Assembly (NCBI GenBank): GCA_019671135.1 | Contig: JAHRHY010000012.1 | Coordinates: 992,001-1,056,000 of the forward strand | Reading direction: 5' to 3' | DNA: 64,000 nucleotides | Origin: Linnemannia hyalina | Lineage: Eukaryota; Mortierellomycota; Mortierellomycetes; Mortierellales; Mortierellaceae | Shown: one piece after another, positions 11,754-23,035 of the stretch | Position numbering within the stretch: the first letter of the stretch is position 1 | Layout of the letters: every line of letters starts with the position of its first letter | Program-made: the position numbers and the translations under genes | Notes under the pieces: model-generated | The model's input: the letters and a program-made list of their open reading frames with translations, nothing else | The model's database searches: none | Told to the model about the DNA's origin: nothing

Positions 11754-12757
11754 TCATATCAAGTTTCGTGGAGTTATGCAGCGCAAGAGAGCGACATACA
11801 ATTGACCGCGGCCAAAGATAGGTTTGGGGGGGAGGTAGAGTCCAACTTGCTGAAGGATCTGTCACTGAGCCTTATGAATGGTCATCGCAAAGGCGGGCCT
11901 GATGGGGAACTGCGTCCTGTGGAACTTGGTTGGAAAGGCGAGGTCATCGTCGGCGTTGGTTAGAGGAACACGAGGGATGAGGACGATATGTCCACGTTTA
12001 ACGCCAAATCATGATTTCGGCGCCAATCAGTGTGCGTCCTAAGTGTAGAATGATAAGGCGGGTGCCGTTGCACAGACGTTGTGCAGGATGAATGTTTCGA
12101 AGAAGGATGATGGGTTGTCCGACCTTGAGCTCAAACATGTAGGGAGGCAAACCATTGGGCGAAAGAGCGTTGAGAAACTCTAGGGTATAATGGCAAGCTT
12201 CGGCAGAGTCCTCGTCTGAGATACAGTCCACGACGTTGTAGATGACAGACGCGCCTGACATAGTTTCTGTTGCTAAAGCGTTCATTCGGTCGATTTGGGT
12301 GTTGAGGCAAGTCAGGAGGACGCGGTCAGTCATAACTTGGGGTGTAGGCGCTGCGGTGTCAAGGCCAGGGTATATTATGCGGATGAGCTGCTTTTTGGGG
12401 CCGTTGATGGTGTTGGGCGGGATGGGCTGGAAGAGGAACTGGGTGGGGATTTCGATGTAATCGTTATGTTGTCCGGAAGTGACAGTAGGTTCGTCCCTCA
12501 CCGACGCGAAAGAAGAAACTGGATGAACTCTTCATTTTGCAGGTCTTGAGCGACTCTCATATTCTCTGTGAGCCGTAGGGATTCGACATGGCACCAAAGC
12601 TTGGAGAATCTAAGGCTTGCATCCCCGATTTACCTCTGGGAGGCACGCTGGACGACTGGGGTGACTTGGCGAAAGTCTCCTCCAAAGATGACCACCTTGC
12701 CTCCGAAAGTTATGTCAACTGCCAAGGGTGAGATAATTTCAAAACGTCTGTCAACTG
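11754..12757 (-). mobile_element. Decayed Helitron PIF1-like helicase fragment
   Basis: Minus-strand sequence encodes the second half of a Helitron-type PIF1 helicase. It begins at FGGKVVIFGGDFRQVTPVV (about 12716-12660) and continues in another frame with KLWCHVESLRLTENMRV. After another frame change come FLNALSPNGLPPYMFELKVG, QPIILLRNIHPAQRLCNGTR, then MTIHKAQ and GRGQLYVAL. At least three lesions are visible: frame changes near 12650 and 12500, and an in-frame TGA at 11862-11864 within the KAQGQ-type motif. The Rep/HUH nuclease and helicase motifs I-II are absent, so this is a 5'-truncated, non-autonomous relic. I could not identify a convincing CTRR end with hairpin; the candidate 3' flank is 11640-11750. 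Orientation is the same as the host gene. Confidence 0.8.
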
Positions 12758-13248
12758 CCCATTTCTTCCGATCCTCGCTCCACTGCATCCGCTTGATCAT
12801 TGTATTGAACACAGCCTTGTCATAGAGGTTATAGTCACGGGCGGTCGACTACAGGTAATCCAGGATCTCTACCTGGGGTGCATATTTGCGAGACCATTCG
12901 TAGTTGGGTGCAAAGGAGAGACTGTAGAGATGCGAGAGGTTGTCGCAGGCACAGCCTGGGTAGGAGTTGAGGAGCCAGGTTCCTCCGAGATCGGATTCGG
13001 CCTCGAAGATCTTGTAAGTTGTCAATTGGAGCATGCGTTGAAGCTGGATTGCAGCGCATATCCCGGACAGTCTGTTGGAGAGAAAGAAATGAGTATAGCA
13101 AAAAAAATGTGGTGGGTGTTAGTGGTGAAGGCGTACACTTGTCTGCAGCCGAAGGTTTGCTTGACATTGATCTGTGTATTTTTTACCCTCCACCGATGAT
13201 GGCTATCTCTGGTGTGAACCCATTGGTAAAAGTTTTTGTAAATGCCAT

Positions 13249-14034
13249 GATTTGAAGAGGAACAACAAAAAAGAGGCGCGAAAAAGAAAGGGCTAGTCGA
13301 GGGGTGGACAAAGAAAGTGCGGGAAATAGAAGTGGAGAAAGAAAGAAGTGTGGGAGAAGAAGGAAGAAAAGAAAAAGAAAGGAAAGAAAGAGAAAAGGTG
13401 GCGACCCTGTGAAGCTTTTTTTACCATTCTTTGTTTCCATCTATTTTTCCTCTTTTTATTGGATGGGTGAACGTGGTATCATGATACAACTCCCGCATTC
13501 GCAAAGCAGGGAAATATCGTGTTCACCCCTCCCTCCATTGACGTGCCTTTTGCTTGACTTTTGCCTTTGGGATGGTGTGAACATTTTCAAGAAAAGTGAA
13601 AGAACGAACGCGATTGACCGTGAGGGGATGAATAGACTTGACTTGACGATGCACGCGCTTGTCATTTTTTGTTGTCCCATATACATCCCCTATATCCCTT
13701 GTACCATGTAATCGTGCAGCGAGGAGCAGTAAGGACTTCAAAAGAAAAAGGGAGAAGTGGACAACTGGACAAGTGCAACATAGCTTCAATTCTTCGAAAG
13801 GAACGATTTTGAAGCCTTGCCTTGCTTGTGGATCTTTGGATCTGATCTACAAGAGAAAAAAAGGAATGCCCTTAAGCGTGCCTGAGCCAAATGGTGAATG
13901 ATCTCCAAGCCAAGCCACCCCCACCCAGAAGTCGCCCTCCTTTCCTTCAACCCCTTCGTTGGGTTTGAAAGGGGGTAAGGGAAAGAACTGTTCTCACACT
14001 TGACCATCAACAAAACCTAGCTACAATCTCAACC
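13249..14034. promoter_or_regulatory. Divergent region, monooxygenase pseudogene / MKT1
   Basis: 786 bp. A polypurine + strand (13290-13400) corresponds to the CT-rich former leader of the monooxygenase gene. The stretch next to the Mkt1 start ends ACAATCTCAACC before ATG. No gene supported. Confidence 0.4.
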
Positions 14035-17024
14035 ATGCCAGTGCGACACCTCGACTGTAAGGAAACACATAACTACGGAATGGCGGTCATCGGGCGCACA
14101 AGGAAGCGCTGCACTTAAGCTCAATGGATGAAAACCAAGTGGGCTGCACAGTCTTCGTTGTTTTAGCGCTCAAGTCGCGGCATGCTGTAGTTACTCAGAT
14201 GTCGCGTCAAACAGCAGCACACATTTGGCCCCTCTCTTCCATCGACTAACGTGTCGTCGCTCTACACTCCTTCATTGCGAATGAATGCATGCATAGTCTA
14301 CACGAATCAGAAGAACCTGATCTCGGTTCAACCCCTGTCGGCTCTCAAGGATATCCGTTTAGGCATCGACGGCAATGTGTGGCTCAAGAAGATTATCTCG
14401 CAGGCAGCATCGGAGCAGTACTTAGCCGGTATTGGAGGCACCCCTTCGTGCATGCGCAAGGCTATCGAGAAGGAGCTCGAGGGATTCAAGTATGTCCATC
14501 ATTCAGGAAATAGATCGTGTGATCTATCTATCAGTCCACTAAGATCACTTCGCAGAAAGAGGACAGTGCGAGCCCCACTGCATACCACGCTGCTTCTAAC
14601 ACCAAATGCCTTTGTTTTCTAAATGATAGGGCTGCTTCGATTCACCCACTGTTTGTGTTCTCAGGACTCACTTTGATCCGCAAGGACAAGTCATACGTCA
14701 ACGACGACGTCAAGATGGTCAAGAGGAACGCCGCATGGGATGCCGTCAACGCTGGAAAGATGGACCTGGCTCTCTCCTCCTGGAGCTCGTCGTACGTTGT
14801 ACATCAGCCTGACTTAGTCCACCTTGTCATCAGGATCCTCAAGGAAAACAACATCGACTACATGAGGGCTCCCTACGGCGCCGGTGCACAGGTGTGTGTT
14901 CGCATCCACCGATCGGTCTCTTTGACTCGAACTCAACGGAAAGGAAACATTTTGAACATGTGACAGTTGACGCGATTATTCTACGCCTCCTTTTTGAAAC
15001 AACTGGATAGCTCGTGTACCTTGAACGGAACCCCAAGCAGATCATCCATGCGACCTATGCAGGATCCGAGTTGCTCATGTTCGACATTGACCGTGTCATT
15101 ACCTCGATCGACTTTACGAAGCAGACCTTCTCGGTTATCTCAAAGAAGGCTCTCCTCCAGGATCTGTTACTATCCGACGACCAATTCTTGGACCTCTGCA
15201 TTCTCGCCGGATTTGAATACTGCATAACTTTCCCACCACTCGCTACCGAGGGTTCATTCGCCTTCAAGAGCATCCACGATTTGCTGCAACAACACAGGAC
15301 CGGATTCAACGCCGTCAAGGCATACGCAGAGTCGCCTCAGGTATGATTCTGTAGCCACCTTACTTTCGTAAAAAACAAGAGCTTTGCGCATTCTCCAAAA
15401 GGAGGAGGGGTTTATTACTGATTCCGCGATGGTTTTTGAACATCAAATAGGTTATCAAGAGCAACTACGTGGACCAGTTCTGCAGAACGCGATGCGCCAT
15501 GCGACACCAGCCAATTTTGACCGACGAAGGACACGTCGAGCCCATGAATGTGGCACACGCACCAAACGACATTCACGAGTTCATCGGATACCGCCTTCCG
15601 GACGAGGTCTACTACTATCTCTCCCGAGGCGTCATCACAGAGCCTACTTTAAACACTCTACTCTCCGGTAGTGTCGCGGAATTCTCGCCTCTCTGCAACG
15701 GAGAGACCAAGGAGTACCGCAGCTTTTTGACATCAGATGTGATGAAGATGAGGGCCCAGACGATTGCACTGCTGAAGGTTCATCTCCACACAGTTTACGA
15801 CCGCAAGATTTCGATCAACTACTGGTTCGAGAACAGCTCTGCTCCCGAGCACATTCTCAAGCCTGATCCTTCGTTTAAACCCGAGAGCATCTCGCAGTGG
15901 AAGGCTGGCAAGAGATCAATTTTGAAGGACCTCAAGCAAACTGGCGTAAGTCTTAATGAAGCAGTTTTGATGACCGAGACGCTACCGCTATTGTTAAACT
16001 AATTGTTATTAACTTGCTTGCGACCCTTGTCTAATAGATGGCGCGTCCAGACTATGCATTCTGTTTGGACATGATCTCCAACGCCGGCGACGCGCTGTCG
16101 ACCATTTTGCCCACGGGTGCAGGAAAGCCCGCACCACTTGCAACCTTGATTGAAGTCCAGGGACGTCACCTCACCAAGCTGTTGCAGCTGCGTGGATTCA
16201 TTGAGTTTACCCATCAACCTTCAGCCTACGGAAAGTGTATTGTCGATACCTTTAAGATCCACACAACAGCACCCCATGAGTTTCAGGATGCACTCTTCCT
16301 GGCCTTGGAGTTGGTCAAGGCGGAATTGCTCACGCCAAGACCTTACAGCCATAACTATACCAAGAAAGCCGTCCTGGAGAACCAGACTGCCACCAAGGCC
16401 ATCCGTCTCGTCACGCGCACCGCCAGCTTACTCAGCGCGCGCTTTAAGGTACTTTTTTTTCAATTTCTTCACGGCTGAAACTGTAAGATGTCTGTGCTAA
16501 CCAAACGTTTGCGTATTTCACGTCATTGATGATAGGGAGTTAAATCTTGGGCGGGACCTTTGAGCCGTGACCTGTTGGCGTTCAACAGTATTACCAAGGT
16601 ATTGACGCGCGGCCTTCGCCATCTGAGCGAGGCAGTCCTCCTGGAGATGCTACTCGGAAACGAATGCCAAAAGGATACCCTAGACTTTACAGAGTTGGCG
16701 GCCTCGATGCCCTTTGCCTACGAGCCTTCGACTGTGCTCGGCATCTTGGTGAAGGAGTACCTCGAGCTCTTGACCCTCAACGCCAATGCCAACAACAACA
16801 AGCTGGATAAGGATCAGGCTATCCAGCAGGTTGAGGAGCATATTGGAGCGACCTCATTGTCGAGCTTGGCTAACACAGTCAAGGAGGAGCTGCAGAGAGG
16901 GTTTGCGTTCTGGGAGGTCGTGTGCGATGCTGTCAAGTCGCTTGCGGCATCGAACGCTATTAGCAAGGAGCTTGCTCAGGAATTCCAGGAAGCTAACAAC
17001 TGGACCAAGACCCGCAAGATCTAG
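14035..17024 (+). CDS. MKT1: Mkt1-type post-transcriptional regulator with XPG/PIN-like N-terminus
   Basis: Seven exons give 733 residues: 14035..14056, 14297..14489, 14630..14891, 15011..15340, 15451..15945, 16038..16448 and 16536..17024. The 22-nt first exon supplies MPVRHLD and joins FYTNQKNLISVQPLSALK to reproduce the usual Mkt1/XPG-N start. LGIDGNVWLKKI follows with the conserved Asp of the nuclease fold. HPLFVFSGL, NIDYMRAPYGAGAQLVYLE and LMFDIDRVI are XPG-I-like blocks; the C-terminal half (from about residue 330) is the Mkt1 domain. In yeast, Mkt1 binds Pbp1 and controls specific mRNAs, including HO and nuclear-encoded mitochondrial messages. Whether the nuclease site is active is not clear. 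All introns are GT..AG and about 90-240 bp. Confidence 0.9.
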
Positions 17025-17386
17025 AACTCGTTTTATGTTGTTTTTTTGTCCGCCCATTTATTCGTCCAATTAAAACATGACCGCATAGAAAAAAAATTAG
17101 GCGATACTTGCAAGGTTTATTTTGCTCTGCATGGTTCGCATAGAGTATGGTGACGGGGAGTGGGTTGTTGCAAAGTAAATGCGTGTGCGGACCAAAATGA
17201 TGGTTTGTTCGGTGCTGCATCCCGTCGACATGACCCTTCCTATGTTAGCGACACGTTTCCAGAAGCAAAAAAAAGGTGGACGGGATAATGGTATATGATT
17301 CAGTTTTGCCTATCGAGTTTGGGATGACGGACTGTCGTGAGTTGTTTTGATCCTCCCTCTCTCAATTGAACATATCCCCGGAAGGA
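17025..17386. other. Convergent 3' region, MKT1 / Hsk3-like gene
   Basis: 362 bp between two convergent genes, with A/T-rich stretches near 17035-17100 that fit 3' UTR and polyadenylation sequence. Nothing else seen. Confidence 0.4.
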
Positions 17387-17857
17387 TCATGAGTCGTCCT
17401 GGTATTCGCCTTCCTGCTCCTGTGAAGACGACATGTGACTTCCTTGCCGTGGTTGCTGATGGTGTTCTCCGTCATCCAAGACCTTTGACGACGCCATCAA
17501 CCTAGTTATCAGGTCATAATGGATAAACGCAAAAAGAAGGTCAAACAAAAACAAAAAAAAAAAAAAAAGAGTCAGTTTGTTTATTCTTTTGACACCGTGT
17601 ATCTTTACCATATACATCTACTGTCAGTCCCAGCCCAGTCCATAAGCATAAAAAAAAAGGAAAGAAAGAGGAGGGACTTACAGGGAGGAATGAATCGTGA
17701 GCAATCGTTTCGTCCATTCGGTATGGATCACCGTCACCTCGACATTCTGTTCGAGCTGTTCGAGATTCTTTTGCAGTTTTTCTAGCGACGCGTTGAGGAC
17801 TGTGTACTGTGTTGCCCGTGAGGTTGCCGTTGCAATGGCCGACGCTGATGAAGACAT
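17387..17857 (-). CDS. HSK3: DASH complex subunit Hsk3-like small protein
   Basis: Exons 17857..17682 and 17501..17387 give 96 residues. The central part, LNASLEKLQKNLEQLEQNVEVT and then EWTKRLLTIHSSLLMASSKVL, matches the Hsk3 pattern LxxLQxNLxxLE...T...E...L...H..L.MA..KVL. Hsk3 is a small helical subunit of the Dam1/DASH ring that couples kinetochores to microtubule plus ends. The C-terminal 30 residues are polar (Gln, Ser, Glu, Asp) and probably disordered. The ATG at 17857 has context AGAATGTC. Size and one predicted coiled coil also fit other small coiled-coil proteins, so the call rests on the short motif. Confidence 0.7.
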
Positions 17858-18127
17858 TCTGTCTGCTGTTCGTTTGTTGGTTGTTTGTTGAAAGATGTGA
17901 GTTGGAGAAAGAAAAAAGATAGTGGCAAAAAAATGCACGCGGCTATATTTAAAGGAAACTGTGCTTGTAAGCCACACAAAGAATTCGTTTCGTGCAGGCG
18001 GGCGAAGCAGGATAGAGAACAAGGTCATTAGTTGAAACGACATCAAACAGCAAATGGGACAAACAACGACAATGTAAACAACGATTATTTATTCCTTTAA
18101 GATACGGCCTGTACATCCATTAAGCAT

Positions 18128-21100
18128 TTAGGCATCGGTCTTGTCATCCTGACCAGAGGTCTGCTGCTGCTGGAGACTCTGGGACTCGGGCAAGTCTTTC
18201 TGGCTGATAACAACAGTCTCATCATCACTGACACCCTTGCTCGACGATCCCTTCTCCTCACTCGTCTTCTCCTGCACAGTCTCGTCCCCCTTCTCGCTTT
18301 CACTGCTGTTGTTGCCATCAGCCTTGTCTCTCTCCAAAGTCTCGTCTTCTTCGTCATCATCCTCCAAGAGCTCTTGCCAGTCGTCCACAACCTCATCCGT
18401 AAACTCGCCAGCTTCTACAACCACAAACTTTGTCAAGTCCTCAGTAGTTCCAGAGGTGACACTGTCAGTCTGCGACATGCCTCCATCAGACGATGGTCGC
18501 GACGCGCTTGAGCCAAACGTGGCAGGGATAGATGCTCCAGTGGCAGCAGGCGACGAGCTAGACTCTTCCTCCCATGCCTCCGTGCTTAGAGTACCAGCAG
18601 CCTCCTTGGCCTTCAAGATCCGCTCCTCCTCCAGTCTTTTGGCAGCAGCAATCCGCTCATCGTCATCCAAAATCGCGAACGCGTTGGCTACCTTGGGAGT
18701 CACAGCCCTTTTCATCAGCTGGCTTCCTTGACTGGCGTTGAAGAACCTGCGTGCCTGAGATCCACCAACGTTGGTATGGCTGACAACCTCTCCTTCCTTG
18801 TTGACCCAGCATAGCTCGACACGCTCGCAGAGGTTGCCCTTGGCTACGACGCCCTTGATACCAGTTCGGAGTCTGACAAGGACTGCCTCGAACTCGTCCA
18901 TCTGCAAGGAGCCCGGGTGAGGAACAAGCACGGCATCGTCATCCGTCAACCATCGGATACCGTACTTGATGTTGCCAAAGATAGGCGCTAGCTGTGCAGC
19001 TAGCTCAGATCGTGTCAATCCAAATGCCAAGTCATGCAAGTAGATCGAGTTAACAGGATCCTTGATCATCGGCTTCCTGAGCTGCTCCACGCTGTTGGTA
19101 GACGCCGAGGATGTAGGGCGCTTCTGGCGGCAGGCTTGGGAAGTGAGCAAATCAGGCACGGATGTGTTGGGCTGTCTCCGAATCGTCACACTACGATATG
19201 GCTCCACATCCACGCTCTCCGACACAATGTTGTAGTGGGCAGCGAGCTCGTGAACAAACTTGCGGCGATGGCCCTTCATAGGTTGAAAGTACAGGATTGG
19301 CTTGGAAGTATCGGCGACCCATTCTGCCAGCTGCTTCTCAATCTTGAGAGTAAACTCCATATTGGCAGTAGCGTAGTCGAGAACGTACGAGTCAAACTCG
19401 GGGATGCGTGGGCCACTAATGGAAACAGAACAAACACAAATGAAATATGTCGTCAGTAATCGCAATGGAGGCACGTATTCGACAGTTTTAACGCGGCATA
19501 CAAGTTTGTCAAGAAAAAGAATGACTTACGGTTCGCCTTTCTCCTCGATATCCAGGGCGAGTGCGACTCGCTTGTTGCGCTCTGCAATCAAACAGTAGTC
19601 GTTGCATTTTATCATTTTGGGCTTGCCATCCCAAGGGTTGTCTGCGGTGGCATTACAGGCAGAGTCCATAGACAAGTGGCCACATTTGCAGCTAGATGGA
19701 ATAATGACGGGGCAGGGTGTATCCTCAGGGCAAGGAGTGTCCCCATGACAGGCAGCTCCACAGCGGTGACCGCAGCTCTTGCGGGGTTTGGGACATGGCT
19801 GGTTGCACACATCTGTAGGTGGAATAATACACTCTCCGGCATGGCAGGACTTATTGCAGTTATGGAGGTTGCAGTCCAAACGCTTGCCGCAGACCTTTCC
19901 ACAGGATGGGTTGCTCTTGTAGCAAGGGACGTTGGGCATCTTGGACTTGCGACACATACACTGCTTGGCGACAAGCATAATGCAAGGGGGGCAGGGTTCG
20001 CCATCTGGGTGACAGGGATGGTTCGATAGAGAGGCGTGACCGCATGCGCGAGTTCGGGTGCAAGTGTATCTGCATTTGGGGATAGGGGTACCGCAAGGAA
20101 TTGGAGGGTAGACCACGGTGCGACCGCAAGCACAGGAGAGTTCGTCAAAGGAGGCGTTCATGCAAGGATTGCAGTGTCCCTTGTGGCAGAGCATCTCACA
20201 GGTGTGGACACCACACTGCAGCTTCTTGCCGCAGGTCAGGGTGCAGATGTGCGCTTCCAAAGCTGCCAGATCGCCCTTCTTGCCTTTGGGTTGGCTCTTG
20301 GCAGGACAGCACCGGTTGATGCACTGATGCTTGCCGCAAGCGCGAAGACCTCTGCAGGGACGATCGCAGGTAGGGAGTTCATCTCCATAAAGACCCATAT
20401 CGGAGCAGATGCGTTGCACTTGAGAAGATCCGCAGCGACAGTTGACCGTCACAGGAACCTTGCAAGGTGCGCATGCTCCCAGATGACACTTTTGCATGCA
20501 GCGATGTCCGCAGTTCAGTGGCTTCTTGCAGACGCCTCCACAGCTTGGAATGGGATCTAGGCAGGAGGTCCTTATCTTTCCCTTCATGGCTGTCTCGATA
20601 GGTTTGGAGCCGCATGGACAAGTCTTGACAACTTCGGGTCTTGCTGAGCACTCTCCTAGTTCGCTGTCCTGAGGGTGACAAGGCTTGGTACATTCGTGAT
20701 GACCACATGCAAGAGGCCTATCATATGAAAGTTGACATAGCGTCAGTTCACTGTGAAGCTGGGTAATAACGGGCAACATGAACAGGGAAAGGCACAAACG
20801 GGGAATGTTAACATACCTGCTGCAAGTCTCACGACATTCATAGAAGCCAAGCTGTTCTACTCCATCAACTAAAGTGGCTTTTGCATCTCCATCGCCACAT
20901 CGCGCTTTCCGCCCGTGCTTCCCGCAATAGCACTTCTGCTCTTCAAACTCCTCGCAGGGTGGACACAATCCAGAGTGGCACAGAGAGGTACAAGAGTGTT
21001 TGCCACATCCTAGAAGTTCGCCGCACACTTGGTCGCAAGATTTTCCTGTCTGGAACGAAAAGTCGGTATCAACACAGCGAAGCTGGAACGAATCGTTGCC

Positions 21101-22609
21101 ACAATGGCAGGACTGGATGGGACCAAGTCCGCCGCATGGAGGGCAGGGACCAGGATGGCATGGGCTAATGCACAAAAGTGTGATAATAGATGGCTATGGT
21201 TAATATCCAACTCAAATCGCTATGAAATGAACTCAGGGTCAACCACGATCGTCACGAACAAACTTACTTATTGCATGGATGAGGACACTCTCTTGAGCGG
21301 CCACAGAGTTCGCCACAAGAGTGAGGGGTAAGATAGCGGTTGAAATCAGGGTTGTTAACCTTGCCGCAGAAGCAACTGTATTCCTGTGGGATCGAGACCT
21401 GTGTGTTCTGGCACCCTGGACATCTCCATCCTGCTCCGTTGTTGTTGGAACCTAATATATCAGTGCAGTAGAAGACTTGTGTGAATATGACTGTAATTAA
21501 ACCATCACACAACATTTTTAAGCGTAGACCACTACCCGAGAGTAAATAGAATAAATCATCGTACCTTCTGAAGACTTTGTTGCCCAAGTAGAGAGACAAT
21601 CCAGATGGAAGGCTGCCCAACAGACCTGGCAGTTCCAGATCTTGTGTGCAGGACGAATGACATCCCAGCAGACCATGCAGTCGTATGTCGAGTTGCTGAG
21701 GCCGGTGGTGAGAGCGGCCAAAAGGTCACGATCCTCCTCCACAGTATGTACGAACTTCTTGGGTTGGGGGCGCTGAGCGTTCCTTTGGGCGTTCCTTTGC
21801 GAGTTAGAAGATTCTGTTGTCGATCTGTCATTTACAGTGGAGGTGGTAGGGAACGTGCGGCCGCCCAGATCGCCTTTACGGTTCCTTTGACGCCTGTTGT
21901 TTGAGCCTGTTTGCCCTGATACACGCGTTGCCGATGAACTCTCAGATTGTCCATCTCTGGGACCACGCGTGTGACCCCCCTCGCCACGGTTGTGCGGAGG
22001 TTTTGGTGATGAAGTACCGGTGCCGGTGCCAGTGGATTCCTTGCCCTTGCGGCGACCATCGTGACGACCTTTGGGTTGTGCATTCGATCCTGCTCCCAAC
22101 GCCGAGTCCGATCCAGCGGCTTGGCTTCCAGTGGGCTCTACAGGTCGATCCATATTGATCTCGATATCATCGTCTTGGTGGTAGTCATCGATGCGCGCGC
22201 CACCCTCAGGTGCCTTCCTTGGGTTGCGTCCTCCGTTGCGTCGATTACGGTTGTTGGCGTTGCCAACATTGTTATTGTTGTTGTTATTGTTATTGTTATT
22301 GCCACCACTTCGTCCGCCCTCCGAAGGCTGTTTTGACTCGCTGTCGGGGTTGGAGGTGTTGGCCTTGTTTCCATCAGGGTTTCTCCGTCTCCGGTGGCGA
22401 GGGTTGTTACCAGATGGTGCGCCTGTTTGCGTGGTGGCGGTGCCGTCAGTCGCAGCGGTGCGAGGGACATAGTCCTTGGCGTCGGGGTTTAGCTTGGCAG
22501 CGGGAGTCGTCTTTTTGGCACCGCTGGCTTTTCCACGAGAAGCATTAGTTGTGTTGGGGTTGGGCTGGCTACCCTGTTGAGATGAGGACGTGGCAGGGGT
22601 GTCACTCAT
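18128..22609 (-). CDS. NFX1-type zinc-finger protein with RING-like and R3H domains (FAP1/NFX1 family)
   Basis: Exons 22609..21565, 21451..21268, 21164..20817, 20717..19530 and 19415..18128 give 1350 residues. The N-terminal ~270 residues are low-complexity, with an 11-residue Asn run and Arg/Gly-rich parts. A RING-CH-like finger follows (CMVCWDVI, FHLDCLSTW, WRCPGC). Next come many NFX1 fingers of the form CGxHxCxxxCHxGxCxxC, for example CGKHSCTSLCHSGLCPPC, CGHRCMQKCHLGACAPC and CGVHTCEMLCHKGHCNPC. The last exon has an R3H domain (HRRKFVHELAAHYNIVSESV) and a long acidic Ser-rich tail. NFX1 proteins are transcription or RNA regulators and may be E3 ligases; yeast Fap1 binds FKBP12 and competes with rapamycin. 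The start at 22609 is the first ATG downstream of an A26 tract. Confidence 0.92.
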
Positions 22610-22685
22610 CAGTTGTTGATCGTGAAGAGTAGTGTGAGATGTGTGAAGAGTGGAAAAGAAGAAAGGAACACCGTCTTGAAGAATG

Positions 22686-22711
22686 AAAAAAAAAAAAAAA
22701 AAAAAAAAAAA
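22686..22711. repeat. A26 homopolymer upstream of the NFX1-type gene
   Basis: Twenty-six consecutive A on the + strand, 76 bp upstream of the NFX1-type start (a poly-T on the gene's sense strand). Poly(dA:dT) tracts commonly exclude nucleosomes in fungal promoters; that role is inferred. Confidence 0.8.
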
Positions 22712-23035
22712 GGAAGCAGAAGAGAACTGCGGCCGGAGAAGACGAGTCAATCGGCACACAAGCCACCCGCAGTATGATTCTGGACACAATTTGGAGGTGC
22801 GAGAAAACGTCCGTGATGTTGACCGACCTGGAACCAGGGAAACCAACCACAAGAGACACCAGGAATCATTCGCGCCAGTCGGATGTGAATGCAGGGTTGT
22901 ATCCATACGAAAAAGTATATTCTCATACAAACAAAAGACAAAGAAACACAAATATTTCCAGCACATGAATGGTATTTTTATTTCCTTGATTGACGACCCC
23001 TCGGCGATCATGTTGCCCTGCAGCCAAGTCTGGTT

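Larger units (their letters stand above)
9434..13248 (-). pseudogene. Baeyer-Villiger/flavin monooxygenase pseudogene interrupted by Helitron sequence
   Basis: Remains of an FAD/NADPH monooxygenase. Exon 1 (13248..13187) plus exon 2 (from 13071) read the FAD Rossmann motif IIGGGLSGICAA, then FEAESDLGGTW and YPGCACD. After the insert, about 11005..10606 carries FQGEKWHSARW, which fits the BVMO fingerprint FxGxxxHxxxW. The next exon (10498 to about 9850) carries VLILATGF, and the last (9756..9434) reads the usual C-terminal VVEAQVMFMIKSL. The copy is broken in at least four ways: an in-frame TAG at 12849-12851 where LDYLQ-type sequence is expected; replacement of the middle by PIF1 helicase code from about 12757; and frame changes near 9961-9985 (WMLQRL, where the other frame gives GVDVTETWRP) and near 9890 (PNF|MTWGPMSGS). 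The second nucleotide-binding loop reads GVNASA instead of GxGxSA. A working enzyme from this locus is very unlikely. Confidence 0.85.

Noticed and set aside
12849..12851. TAG in the monooxygenase read as part of an intron donor (CTGTAG)
   Set aside because: The oxidase frame continues immediately after it (STARDYNLYDKAVFNT), leaving no room for an intron, so a nonsense change is simpler.
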